A stretch of DNA of 64,000 bases, taken from the NCBI GenBank assembly GCA_964560495.1, contig CAZLMM010000001.1, forward strand, positions 124,001 through 188,000, read 5' to 3'. The notes under the pieces were generated by a model. The model saw only the letters and a program-made list of their open reading frames with translations. It ran no database searches and was not told the origin of the DNA. The translations under genes were made by a program, and so were the position numbers. Shown in pieces: positions 17,691 to 27,700 of the stretch. This stretch comes from UBA5069 sp964560495 (GTDB taxonomy: Bacteria > Chloroflexota > Anaerolineae > Caldilineales > Caldilineaceae). Numbering within the stretch: position 1 is the first letter of the stretch; the number at the start of each line of letters is the position of its first letter.

Positions 17691-18773
17691 TCAATTGTTT
17701 GGCTCGGCGGATATGACGCTGCCAAAGGTGTTGACTTCAATCGTCCATTGGCTGCCGGGTTGACACCGCTCATACTCCTCGAATGAAGTCACTGGGAAGG
17801 TGTAGCTCTGGCCGTCTACTGAAACAGTGCAAGTCAACCTCTCGCTGCGGTTGCCTTCACGTCGGTCTGCTCGCTGGGAGAATACCGGCCATTGGGGTGA
17901 GAGACCGACCCCTTCCAGGCGCAGCGGTTCGACAGGCCTCCACTGGAGCGTGGTATAGGCGCACATCTCGTCATAGACCTGATATTGACAATCCTGCACC
18001 ACCCTTCCATATCCTGTGCCGGTGTCTTCTGTATAGGGTGTGCCGCAGACCTCCACTGCGCCTGGTTCAGGCTCATCGGTGGTGAAGCGCAGAGCCTGCT
18101 GACAGCTTTGCACGTCTGCATCAGCCGGCAGCTCGTCGCGCCACGCCTGCTGATGCACAGGCGTCAGCCCGAGCACCTCAATGGTGCGCACCCACCGGGC
18201 CTGCTCCGCTGTCGCTGATATCCGATCTGTTTGCGAAGAAAAGTACGCAAAGGCCCCAACGATGACGAAAAGGACAATCACTGCGGCGGCAATCCACCAC
18301 CAGGCGCAGCCCCCTGTTTTGGCCGGCGCGGGGGCTGGCTGTAAGGTGGGAGTCTTGCCCAGCGGTGTACCGCAGCGGGCGCAGCTCTTGGCTGAGGCTA
18401 CATTGTCGGCGCCGCACGCCGCGCAGCGAATTTGCGGCGCCGGTCCCGCCTGATATGCGCCAACGACTGCGCCGGCCTCACGCCGTTCAGCCCCCTCCAA
18501 TCCCGCGCCACACTGGACACAGACCTTTGCGTCGCCTGGGTTGCGTGCATCGCAATAGGGACAATGGACATCCGGCCCAGCCTGGACCTTTGCGGCAACG
18601 GTCTCATCCTGGAGTAAATCGGCCTGGACGGGCGCCTGAAACTGGACATTCTCCGGCTGAGCAGCGCCGCAATTGGTGCACGTCTTTTGTGGACCGGGGT
18701 TGCGCGAGTTGCACGTCGGACACACCCACTCCAGTTCTACAAAACCGACTTCTTTCTTCGCCATAGTTTTCAC
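17691..18773 (-). CDS. Zinc-ribbon membrane protein, function unknown
   Basis: 360 aa from a GTG at 18773 (or 357 from ATG at 18764). There are three CxxC...CxxC zinc ribbons at about 18-36 (CPTCNSRNPGPQKTCTNC), 71-89 (CPYCDARNPGDAKVCVQC) and 115-133 (CAACGADNVASAKSCARC). One transmembrane helix follows near 156-176 (WWWIAAAVIVLFVIVGAFAYF), then an external domain of about 180 residues with several cysteines (CGTPY, CQYQVYDEMC, CQPGSQW). The arrangement places the zinc ribbons inside and a disulfide-stabilised domain outside. It starts about 125 bp from the divergent gene at 18898. The function is unknown. Confidence 0.75.
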   Translation of the reverse strand: MKTMAKKEVGFVELEWVCPTCNSRNPGPQKTCTNCGAAQPENVQFQAPVQADLLQDETVAAKVQAGPDVHCPYCDARNPGDAKVCVQCGAGLEGAERREAGAVVGAYQAGPAPQIRCAACGADNVASAKSCARCGTPLGKTPTLQPAPAPAKTGGCAWWWIAAAVIVLFVIVGAFAYFSSQTDRISATAEQARWVRTIEVLGLTPVHQQAWRDELPADADVQSCQQALRFTTDEPEPGAVEVCGTPYTEDTGTGYGRVVQDCQYQVYDEMCAYTTLQWRPVEPLRLEGVGLSPQWPVFSQRADRREGNRSERLTCTVSVDGQSYTFPVTSFEEYERCQPGSQWTIEVNTFGSVISAEPNN

Positions 18774-18897
18774 ACAGTTGACATGCGACTATTTGAAGGA
18801 GTGTATGATCCTTTGCCTGCACTGTCAAACCGTCGCAGCACTGGAATTGCAGGCTTTGCTGTTGGGGCAAACGCCAAAACTATGTAGAATGTAGGGC

Positions 18898-20337
18898 ATG
18901 TCTCACTACCGATTGGACCAGGATTCGTCTGCGCCGCGTGATCTCTTTCAGATTGATGAATCAGCGGAAGGTTCACTCTGGGATTTCCCTGTTCCGAACG
19001 CAAAAGCCCAGGATTCGGGTGATTTTCGTTTGGAAGGCGCAGACAGTGACCGCCAGGCGTTCTCAAGGAATGCAGATGATTCCGAACTGCTGAGTGTCTA
19101 TCGGGGTCCTGAGGGCGCTGTCCGAGCCGATGGGGTGCGCCGCCGACTGGATGAGGCCTTAGAGCAATGGTGGAGTGAAGGACGTGTACCTTCACTTGGC
19201 CTCCTGCGCGACGGTCTGCTCGTCCTGGAAGCAGGACAGTCGTTGGACGAAGCGCAGCGCACCCTTCTTTTGCGAACGGCGCTGCTCCGGCGGCGGGGCG
19301 TCTTGACGGCCATGCGCCATCAGTCCGATCCGGAACGCACGGCATCCGTGCTCCTGGAAGCTGTGATGACCAGTCCTCCTCTCGTCAGCGAGGACGACCT
19401 CAAAAGATTACTGCGGACAGACCCCCATAGCAGCGAGTGGGCGCCGATCCTTGCACAAGACTTGCGGGTGAAAATTGCTATCTCTGGCAGCGCGGGAACT
19501 GGTGGGCAGAGCGCCCTGGCGGTGTTGTCCGGCCAAGACGACCTGCGAACGGCGCCGCCCGATGAGCATGTGGTGGTGACTGAAGATGAACAAGCCGGCG
19601 TCTGGCGCTGGTGGCGCGTTGCACTGTTGATCATGCTGATAGGAGGCGTCGTCATCTATGCCATCTGGCAGCAACGCGGCGGAACCAGGGAAAATGTGAT
19701 TGTGGTCGCTGCGGCCATCTCTCCGTTGCCGACCCCCGGCCCAGAAGGGGCGCCAGCAGCGCTCTTGCCGTCTTTTATCATCGATCGCTTCGAAGTGACC
19801 AACGCTCGCTATCGCCGCTGTGTGGAAGATGGGGCATGCCCTCCGCCGGCAGTCAATGACAGCGCCCTACGGGCTGACTACTTCACCAGCCAGGAGTACA
19901 ATGATTATCCAGTAGTCAATGTCCCGTGGTCGGCGGCCCGCGCTTATTGCGAGTGGGTGGATATGCGACTGCCCAGCACAGCCGAATGGGAGGCGGCGGC
20001 TGGATTTGCGCCTGCGACGCAGCGCATCTATCGCTACCCGTGGAGCGATCAGTTCGAGCCGCAATTCGTAGTGGGCGCAGACGCTGGCTTTCTCGACACT
20101 GCGCAGGTTGGCTCTCGCTCTCCGGTTGGGGACAGCCCCCTGGGTGCGTCAGATATGGCTGGAAATGTGGCAGAATGGACGGATACAGCGGCAGAGGGCG
20201 GAGAAGCAGCGGCGTTGGTCAAGGGCGGCTCGTATCTGGACGGCGCAAGAGGGCTAGAGATCACCGCAACCCAGGGAGTGGACAAGAGCGCAGCATTTCC
20301 CTGGTTGGGCTTTCGCTGCGCTGCATCTGCGTCGTAA
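18898..20337 (+). CDS. Membrane protein with C-terminal FGE/SUMF1-type domain
   Basis: 479 aa. The N-terminal 235 residues look cytoplasmic, with charged helices (VRRRLDEALEQWWSEGRVPS; LLRTALLRRRGVLTAMRHQ). One transmembrane helix lies near 240-260 (VALLIMLIGGVVIYAIW). The C-terminal domain (about 290-479) is of the formylglycine-generating-enzyme-like fold: DRFEVTNARYRRCV, DYPVVNVPWSAARAYCEW, RLPSTAEWEAAA, GNVAEWT and the final WLGFRCA. Many such domains are non-catalytic or act in other modifications, and the redox Cys pair of true FGE is not evident. A -10-like TAGAAT lies only 7 nt before the ATG, so the mRNA may be leaderless. Confidence 0.75.
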   Translation: MSHYRLDQDSSAPRDLFQIDESAEGSLWDFPVPNAKAQDSGDFRLEGADSDRQAFSRNADDSELLSVYRGPEGAVRADGVRRRLDEALEQWWSEGRVPSLGLLRDGLLVLEAGQSLDEAQRTLLLRTALLRRRGVLTAMRHQSDPERTASVLLEAVMTSPPLVSEDDLKRLLRTDPHSSEWAPILAQDLRVKIAISGSAGTGGQSALAVLSGQDDLRTAPPDEHVVVTEDEQAGVWRWWRVALLIMLIGGVVIYAIWQQRGGTRENVIVVAAAISPLPTPGPEGAPAALLPSFIIDRFEVTNARYRRCVEDGACPPPAVNDSALRADYFTSQEYNDYPVVNVPWSAARAYCEWVDMRLPSTAEWEAAAGFAPATQRIYRYPWSDQFEPQFVVGADAGFLDTAQVGSRSPVGDSPLGASDMAGNVAEWTDTAAEGGEAAALVKGGSYLDGARGLEITATQGVDKSAAFPWLGFRCAASAS

Positions 20338-20493
20338 GCGCCGCTTCATTCGCCCAACTTTTCCGCCACGGATTTCGTCTATTGGAGAGTCCACGCTCCG
20401 TATGCTAAAATGTGGCGCTTTTTCAATACGCAATTGATGGACTGCCGGACAGAAGATCGCTCCCGACCAACCAAACTATCACCTATGTAATCT

Positions 20494-21369
20494 ATGTACA
20501 AGAATCTCCTGACGGCGAACGCCGAGACAGAACTGAGCGTCGAATTGGAATTTGCAGAGCGAGTGGCGCGCGAGGCGGCCACCATCGTGAACACCTTCTA
20601 CATCGGCTCCTCTGAAGTTCGCTACAAATCGGATGACGAGCCTGTCACAGAGGCAGACCGTTCAGCCAACCAACACATTCTCGCACGCATCCAGGCCCAG
20701 TTTCCTCAAGACGGCATCCTGGCGGAGGAGTCCAAGGACGACCTGGTGCGGTTGGAAAAAGAGCGCGTGTGGATTGTCGATCCGCTGGACGGCACCAAAG
20801 AGTTTATCGCCCGCAACGGCGAGTTTTCCATTATGATCGGATTAGCGATCGCTGGCGCACCTGTTTTGGGAGTCGTCATGCAGCCGGCCACTGGACTGCT
20901 CTATTCGGGCGCTCGCAACCTGGGCGCCACTCTGTTGGAGAACGACGAGCGCATCTCCCTGGCAGTGAGCGATGTTGCTCAGGTCAACCAAATGATCTTG
21001 GTGAGCAGCCGCAGCCATCGACAGCAGATGGTGGACAGAATGCGCAAAGTCTTGCGCATCAACAGCGAGCGCGTGAGTGGCAGCGTGGGGCTGAAGGTTG
21101 GCTTGATCATCCGGCGCCTGGCAGACCTCTACATTCACCCGAGTCCTGGCTGCAAAGAATGGGATCTGTGCGCGCCCCTGGCGCTGTTGGAAGCGTCCGG
21201 TGGTCGGATGACTGATTGCTGGGGCAACCCGCTGCGTTTCAACAAGCGCGATGTGCGCGCTCATAATGGACTCATCGCCAGCAACGGTCTGTGCCATGAA
21301 GAAATCGTTGAACATGTTGCGCGCATGTGCGAAGAATTCGGGTATAATGAGGACGATGGCTTTTGGTAG
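20494..21369 (+). CDS. 3'(2'),5'-bisphosphate nucleotidase / inositol monophosphatase family (CysQ-like)
   Basis: 291 aa, Mg-dependent phosphatase of the FIG superfamily. Motifs are present in order: PVTEADRSANQ, GILAEES, the metal site WIVDPLDGTKEF, and GCKEWDLCAPLALLEASGG. Motif spacing and PLDGTKEF favour the CysQ group (PAP hydrolysis in sulfur assimilation) over SuhB, but inositol phosphates remain possible. It is a cytoplasmic enzyme of normal length. It lies about 180 bp ahead of the second mosaic wall protein in the same direction; the gap contains a short TGACAGTTGATC tandem. Confidence 0.82.
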   Translation: MYKNLLTANAETELSVELEFAERVAREAATIVNTFYIGSSEVRYKSDDEPVTEADRSANQHILARIQAQFPQDGILAEESKDDLVRLEKERVWIVDPLDGTKEFIARNGEFSIMIGLAIAGAPVLGVVMQPATGLLYSGARNLGATLLENDERISLAVSDVAQVNQMILVSSRSHRQQMVDRMRKVLRINSERVSGSVGLKVGLIIRRLADLYIHPSPGCKEWDLCAPLALLEASGGRMTDCWGNPLRFNKRDVRAHNGLIASNGLCHEEIVEHVARMCEEFGYNEDDGFW

Positions 21370-21397
21370 CCAATGGCAGTCGCGCATCCGCCAACCC

Positions 21398-21443
21398 CTG
21401 ACAGTTGATCTCTGACAGTTGATCCCTGACAGTTGATCCCTGA
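21398..21443. repeat. Short tandem repeat of CTGACAGTTGATC units
   Basis: Three close units of about 16 nt (CTGACAGTTGATCTCT, CTGACAGTTGATCCCT, CTGACAGTTGATCCCT), ending in a partial CTGACA, lie between the CysQ-like gene and the mosaic protein at 21549. Confidence 0.6.
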
Positions 21444-21548
21444 CATAAACGTAGGACCTTGCTCCCTCCCCCCAAACAACTGAACACTTGCGGCTCGTCG
21501 AACGTTGATTCTTGCACTCGCAGCCCTACACTGAACAAGGAGCCATCC

Positions 21549-24500
21549 ATGCCGCGACCGCTCTTCGACTCCGAATATATCTTTGGCCTGCACGAACCAG
21601 GCGGTGAACAGCTGATGTTGGAAGCCGGCCGTCCCGGCTGGATCGTTTTCACGGAAGCCATCGGCAGCGACCCCAACGACATGAGCGGCAAAGACTTCAG
21701 TCCGTGGGCGAACCGCAACCTGGGCGTCCTCTGCCGCCTCAACAACGGCTACTATCCCGGCGGCACCATTCCCAACCAGAACGAATACGCCGCGTTTGCC
21801 CAACGCTGCGCCAACTACGCCGCCGCCAGTAGCGGTTGTCGCCTGTGGATCATCGGCAACGAGATGAATCACTGGCAGGAGCGTCCTCCGGCAATCGGCG
21901 CGTCTGCGCTCCCGGCGCCGCCCGGCGCAGCATCGTTCACCATCGAGAATCTCAGCGCGGCCGCGGCCGACGTTGCCGCCAGCCTGGGGCGCAACTTGCA
22001 AAAAGAACAAAATGGCCCCACAACCGGAATGACATCGACCCCACCGCCAGACGCATACCAACATGATGGACAACAGTCCCAAACCCCGCCCCAGGCCATC
22101 GTCTCTCGCACCCATCAAGTGCTCCCAGTCGCACCCCCAGTGACAGGCATTGGAGTGGCTGCAGCGCCGCGTGGCATCCTCTCCTTTGCGCCCGCCCCGG
22201 CGCCAGCATCCGCACAAACCATGTCGGAAGGTCCTGGCCAGCCCATCACGCCGGAGATGTACGCGCAGTGCTACCGCCTCTGCCGTGACGCCATCCATCG
22301 CACAGCCGGACATGCTGCCGATCAAGTGCTCATCGGCGCAGTGGCGCCGTGGAATGCCCAAACACGCTATCCGGGCAACGAAATTGGCGATTGGGTTGTC
22401 TATCTGGAAGACATCCTGCGTATTCTGGGACCCGACGGCTGCGACGGCGTCACACTGCACACGTACACCCACGGCGCAGACCCCAACCTGATCACAAGCA
22501 ACCAGAAGATGAATCCGCCCTTTCAACATCGCTATTACGAATTCCGCGCCTATATGGATTTCATGCGCGCGATCCCGGCCAGCATGCGCAATCTGCCGGT
22601 CTATATCACTGAAACTAATCAAGATGTCCCCTGGCTGGACCAAAATACCGGCTGGGTGCAGGCCGCCTATGGCGAGATCGACTGGTGGAATCGCCAGCCT
22701 GGCAACCAACAGCTTCGCTCGCTGGTCTTGTATCGGTGGCCGAGGATCGACCCGTGGTATATCGAGGGCAAGAGCGGCGTCATCGCCGACTTCCAAACTG
22801 CGCTGACCCATAGCTACAAATGGCAAGAGCAGCAGGAACCCTTCCCCTTCAGCGCTGGCGACACGGTGAAGACGACTACGGTGGTCTACATGCGCCGCAC
22901 GCCCGGCAATGTGAACAAGCCGCCCGACGATATCGTTGCGCAGCTTTCGCAGGGCGCACTGCTCACCGTCCTGAACAGTCAATATCGACGCAAGGATGGG
23001 CTAATCTGGTGGAATCTGAGGACAAATTCTGGCGGGCAAAATCTGGATGGTTGGGTGGCGCAGGCAACGGCTGCTGGTCTTCCCCTTTTGGAAAAGCCGC
23101 CGACGCTCCCACCCACGCCGCCGCCCCCAAAGGGAACATTTGCGCCGGGCGACCGGGTGCAGACGCTCGATTTTGTCCGCATGCGCCAAACGCCGGGCTA
23201 TGTAGGCAAGTCTCCCGCCGATGTGATTGCCGATCTGCCCACTGGGGCGCGCCTGGTGATACAGCGCGGGCCATCGAAAGCCGATAACCTGGACTACTGG
23301 CATGCAAGCGGAAAGGACGCCATTGGGCGCGACATTGTGGGCTGGGTGGCCGAGCGTGCAGCCAACGGCGTGACTTTGCTGGCAAAAGCGCCCGACCCGT
23401 CGATCCCTTTCAGCCCTGAGCCAACATTCAAAATGAACGACCGGGTGGAGACCAAAGCGCCTGTGCGTTTCCGCCGCACCCCGGGCTATGTCAACAAGCC
23501 GGCCAACGATGTCATCGCCGATCTCTCACCCCAGACCGCCGGTGTGGTGATCGGCGGCCCGCAGGCTGCCGACGGCCTGACATGGTGGAATCTGAACATG
23601 CCCACAGCGAACGGATCTGTACAAAGCGGTTGGGCTGCCGAATTGGACCCGAACGGGTTGACGTTGTTGGGGCGAGCGACAGGCACACCACCGCCCACCC
23701 CGCCATCGCCAGCGTTTGCCCGGGGTGATCTGCTCTCGGCGCGGGATGCCATACGCGTGCGCAGAACGCCCGGCGCGCTTAACAAGCCGGCCGACGACGT
23801 GTTAGGCGCCTTTGCGCCCAAGACAACACTCAATGTGAACGCTGGACCGCAAGAGGTCGATAGTCTTACCTGGTGGCACGTGGGCGGCATCAACTCCAGC
23901 GCCCGTGAAACTCTCGGTTGGGTGGCGCAAAAGCTCAGCGACGGAACAGAGCTGATCGGGATCGCGTCCAAACTGCCCGGTACGGATATTCCCGACAAGG
24001 GCGCTGGCGCGTATCTCCACTCGCCCATCCAGACGCCTTATCGCATCACCCAGTTGTGGGGCGAGAATCCACAGATCTACGGCGCGATCACCTACGATGG
24101 CGCGCCGCTGCGTGGGCATAATGGCATCGACTTCGGCGCGCCGCCTGGGACGCCGCTGACTGCCGTGGAAGCTGGCGTGGTTGCAGAAGCTATCTACAAT
24201 GATCCAACCGGTTTTGGAAACTATGTCAAACTGCGGCATGCTTGGGGCGAGTCGCTCTATGCTCACATGGACAGCATCCATGTGCAGCAAGGCCAGCAGA
24301 TAAACCGCGGTCAGGTGATCGGGACGTCCGGCAATACCGGCTTTAGCAACGGCCCCCATCTGCATTTTGCGATCCGCATCGCGCCCTATGACCGCAAAGA
24401 CGGCTGGGGTGGATTCTCGGACCCGCTGCCCTATCTGAATCCGGCGGAGGTGCTGCTGCCCGCCTATGTGCTGCCGCCGTCGGCCTTGGGCGACGGGCCG

Positions 24501-24614
24501 CAATTTGCCTTCTCTATGCCAGCCCAGGGCGTGGCCCCAGACGCTCCGACGTATACGTCCCTTGAGAAAGCGCCGGGTTTGCTGCCGGAGCAACCGGGAG
24601 TTCGGCGTCCGTAG
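21549..24614 (+). CDS. Mosaic cell-wall protein: GH-A-like barrel, four SH3b-like repeats, M23 peptidase
   Basis: 1021 aa from the ATG at 21549, which has AAGGAG upstream and begins MPRPLFDSEYIFGLHEPGG; an earlier in-frame start lacks support. Residues 1-425 are a GH-A-like barrel with acid/base motif LWIIGNEMNH, a low-complexity insertion near 115-235, and a second glutamate in VYITETNQDVPW. Four repeats of about 70 residues (starts near 433, 530, 627, 721) share xRxTPGxxxKPxxDV, a WW/YW pair and GWVA. The C-terminal M23/LytM domain (about 820-965) has HNGIDFGAPPG and PHLHFAIRI. No signal peptide is present. This is the parts list of 8756-11725 in reverse order. It is a probable peptidoglycan hydrolase. 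Confidence 0.82.
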   Translation: MPRPLFDSEYIFGLHEPGGEQLMLEAGRPGWIVFTEAIGSDPNDMSGKDFSPWANRNLGVLCRLNNGYYPGGTIPNQNEYAAFAQRCANYAAASSGCRLWIIGNEMNHWQERPPAIGASALPAPPGAASFTIENLSAAAADVAASLGRNLQKEQNGPTTGMTSTPPPDAYQHDGQQSQTPPQAIVSRTHQVLPVAPPVTGIGVAAAPRGILSFAPAPAPASAQTMSEGPGQPITPEMYAQCYRLCRDAIHRTAGHAADQVLIGAVAPWNAQTRYPGNEIGDWVVYLEDILRILGPDGCDGVTLHTYTHGADPNLITSNQKMNPPFQHRYYEFRAYMDFMRAIPASMRNLPVYITETNQDVPWLDQNTGWVQAAYGEIDWWNRQPGNQQLRSLVLYRWPRIDPWYIEGKSGVIADFQTALTHSYKWQEQQEPFPFSAGDTVKTTTVVYMRRTPGNVNKPPDDIVAQLSQGALLTVLNSQYRRKDGLIWWNLRTNSGGQNLDGWVAQATAAGLPLLEKPPTLPPTPPPPKGTFAPGDRVQTLDFVRMRQTPGYVGKSPADVIADLPTGARLVIQRGPSKADNLDYWHASGKDAIGRDIVGWVAERAANGVTLLAKAPDPSIPFSPEPTFKMNDRVETKAPVRFRRTPGYVNKPANDVIADLSPQTAGVVIGGPQAADGLTWWNLNMPTANGSVQSGWAAELDPNGLTLLGRATGTPPPTPPSPAFARGDLLSARDAIRVRRTPGALNKPADDVLGAFAPKTTLNVNAGPQEVDSLTWWHVGGINSSARETLGWVAQKLSDGTELIGIASKLPGTDIPDKGAGAYLHSPIQTPYRITQLWGENPQIYGAITYDGAPLRGHNGIDFGAPPGTPLTAVEAGVVAEAIYNDPTGFGNYVKLRHAWGESLYAHMDSIHVQQGQQINRGQVIGTSGNTGFSNGPHLHFAIRIAPYDRKDGWGGFSDPLPYLNPAEVLLPAYVLPPSALGDGPQFAFSMPAQGVAPDAPTYTSLEKAPGLLPEQPGVRRP

Positions 24615-24771
24615 CAGACTGGGGATCCAGTTGTAGGCGGGACAGCGTTAGGAAGTGTGTGGCGGCGAGGAATGAGAAAATGGGATCAAGACCCTGAACT
24701 CATCCTCACCGCCTCGCAATCCTATCAAACTCCACGCCAACCTCTTTCCTTCACCGCCTGCGCCGCTGTGC

Positions 24772-24777
24772 TATAAT
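24772..24777 (+). promoter_or_regulatory. -10 box (TATAAT) placing transcription start at or beside the ATG
   Basis: A consensus TATAAT ends 8 nt before the ATG at 24786, and no Shine-Dalgarno is present between them. A leaderless mRNA is the simplest reading. The -35 is not obvious. Confidence 0.45.
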
Positions 24778-24785
24778 CGCCCTGT

Positions 24786-27700
24786 ATGACGATTCAATCA
24801 GCAGAGCAGGGCGAAACACGCCCCCTATTCGATTCAGACTATCTCTTTGGCTGCCATGAGCCGGGCGGCGAAGAGTATATGCTCATCGCCGAAAAGCCAG
24901 GCTGGATTGTTTTCAGTGAGACAGTGGGGCGCGACCCAGACGATCACTCTGGGCTGGATTTCAGCACATTCAGCAAGCAGGGGATCGGCGTCATCTGTCG
25001 CATCAATCACGGCCACGAGCCGCATGGCACAATTCCCCACAGCAGTCTCTATGAAGCCTTTGCCCAGCGGGTAGCGAATTTCGTGCGGGTCAGCGCCGGC
25101 TGCAAAATCTGGGTCATTGGCAACGAAATGAACTATGTTGTCGAGCGACCAGGCATCGTCATCGATTGGTCGCGCCACCAGATACGTCGCTCCGGCCCGC
25201 CCGAAGTCGCTGACCCACTCGGACGCAGTCTCCCCGTGCGCTTCAACGTCCTGCCCGATCACTCCACAGAAATACGCACCACTCGTGGCGCCATCGTCAG
25301 CCCTGGCGAGTCGATCACGCCCCAACTCTACGCTCGCTGTTATCGCCTCTGTCGTGACGCCATCCATCGGTTGCCAGGCCACGAAGATGACCTGGTGCTG
25401 GTGGGTGCGGTAGCGCCGTGGAATACGCAGACAGTTTATCCAGAAAATCCCAACGGCGATTGGGTGCTCTATTTTCGCCACATCCTTGACGAATTGGGAC
25501 CCGCCAACTGCGACGGCTATGCCCTCCACGCCTACACACATGGCGCAAACACCGAACAGATCGCCTCCCCTGCGAAACTGCCGCCTCCCTTTCAATCTCA
25601 CCATGGGGGATTTCGCGTCTTCATTGATTTTCTGACCGCCGCGCCGCCCTCTATGCGTCATCTGCCAGCCTTCATCACCGAGATAGATCAGACGCAGCCC
25701 TGGCTCGATGCCAATGTCGGCTGGGTGCAAAAGGCCTATGCAGAGATTGACGCCTGGAACAAAGCCCAGTCCCAACTGAACAGCCCACAGCGTGTGCGTT
25801 GCGCTGCTCTCTTTCGCTGGCCTGCCATCGATCGCTGGTATATCGAGGGCAAGAACGGCGTCATCGAGGACTTCTGCCAGGCGCTCGATCATGACTATCG
25901 CTGGAGCATTCCCGTCACCGGCGCACAAGCCGCCAACAACGAAGAGACGCAGGGCGAAACCCAGCCTACGGTAGATGCACAGCCGCCTGCCGCGACACGC
26001 CGCCCCCCTGCCCCACCTCCTTCCTACAAGGTTGAATGGCTGGCAGACCACTTCCCCGAACGTATACTGGCCGGCCAGGTCATCAAAGCGACGCTCACTC
26101 TGCATAACGCGGGCAGCCTGGCATGGCGGCGCAGCGGCGGCAACCCGGTGCGCCTGGGCTATCGCTACTACCGCAGCCGGCGTCAGCTCGACATTCCTCT
26201 GGATCGCGACATCCGCACCGATCTTCCCCATGATGTGGAGCCGGGCGAGACGGTGACGATAGAGGCGCGCATCGCCCTCCCTGATGACCCCGGCAACTAC
26301 ACCATCGAGCTCGATCTGACTCACGAGGGAATCACCTGGTTCAAGGAACAAAAGTCGCCGCCCCTTTCCCGCTGGTTGACGGTGGAGACGCCGGAACGCG
26401 CGGAAGGGCAAGAAGGCGCCAGCCGCAACCTGCCCGTGCCTCTCTTTCGCGATGTCACTGCCAGCCTGCCCCGCAGCGAAAGCCCTTATGCCCGGCGCGC
26501 TCTCAGCCAGATCAAATATCTCGTTATCAGCCACACGGCAGCCCACCCACGAGTGAGCCTGGAGCGCATCGCACACGCCCACATTGCGGCCGGCTATCCT
26601 GGCATCGCCTACGACTTTGTGGTAGACGGCGCAGGCCAGGTCTTTCGGGTCAGTGAGCTAGAGAGCGTGGCCCAGCCTGATCAGGTGTGGTCCGAACAGG
26701 GAGTAAACATTGCCCTGGCAGGCAATTTCAGCGCAACCATGCCGTCGCTGGGGCAGATCGACGCGGTGGGGCGCCTGTGCGCCTGGCTGGCCCAGTCGCT
26801 CGGACTTGGGCCAGAGGCGATCCTCGGCCTGGGTGAGTTGACCCACAGCCACAATCCTGGCGCTCTGTTCCTGACCGGCCCGGCCTGGAAGCAGATGATC
26901 ATCCGCCAGGTGCAACTGCATCTGGCCGCTTTGGGTATGGGCGCGGCGGACAACGAGCGCATCGTCAACGCGCTGGCGGCGGCCCAGGCGCTGGAAGAGA
27001 AAAATCGGGCGCTTGAAGCAGAGATGTTGGCGCTGCGCCAGGAATACGAGGCGACCCAGGCAGCCCGCGAACGCATTCAGGCTGAGCTGGAGGAGACGCA
27101 ACGTCAGCTGCAAGCCTACTCCGAACCGGGCAGCCTGCGCATCCAACTGGTCAACATGGTGAATCAACTGCCACGCCAGTCCAGCCGCTACCAGAGGCGC
27201 TGGCCAGAGGATGTATACACCATCGTGATTAACCACACTGGCGCCGCACCCGAAACACCCCTGGCGACCCTGGCCGAAATGCACCGACGCGAATGGCCCG
27301 GTCTGCTCTATGACTTCTGCATTTCAGCCGATGGCGTCATCTATCAGACCCAACCGCTGGAAGAAGTGGTGGCGAGCAGCGAACCATATCTGGTCAATGC
27401 CATCAACATTGCCCTGGCTGGAAACTTCGACCAGATGCGGCCGCCGCGTACACAGCTCGCTGCGACCGGGCGACTGATCTCCTGGCTGATGGACCGCTTT
27501 CCCCGCCTGGGCATTGAAAATATCAAGGGATTGTGTGAGCTGAGCGCCAGCCAATCGCCGGGTCGCCAATGGAATCAGGGGTTGCGCTGGCGCGACGCGC
27601 TGTTAGATGTGGTGCGGCGAGAAGTAGGATTGCAGGAAAGCCACGAAGCAGAGACCGGCTTGCGGGCGCAGATCACTCAATTGGAGGAGCAGGTCGAGCA

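Noticed and set aside
21261..22982. 573-codon minus-strand frame
   Set aside because: Antisense to the GH/SH3b/M23 gene and the end of the CysQ-like gene; no recognisable domain, a GC-driven shadow.
22850..23960. Repetitive DNA in the 21549 gene as a repeat element
   Set aside because: It is coding: four SH3b-like protein repeats in one frame with divergent nucleotide sequence.
24834..26582. 582-codon minus-strand frame
   Set aside because: Antisense to the GH/PGRP gene whose domains are unambiguous; no motif of its own.
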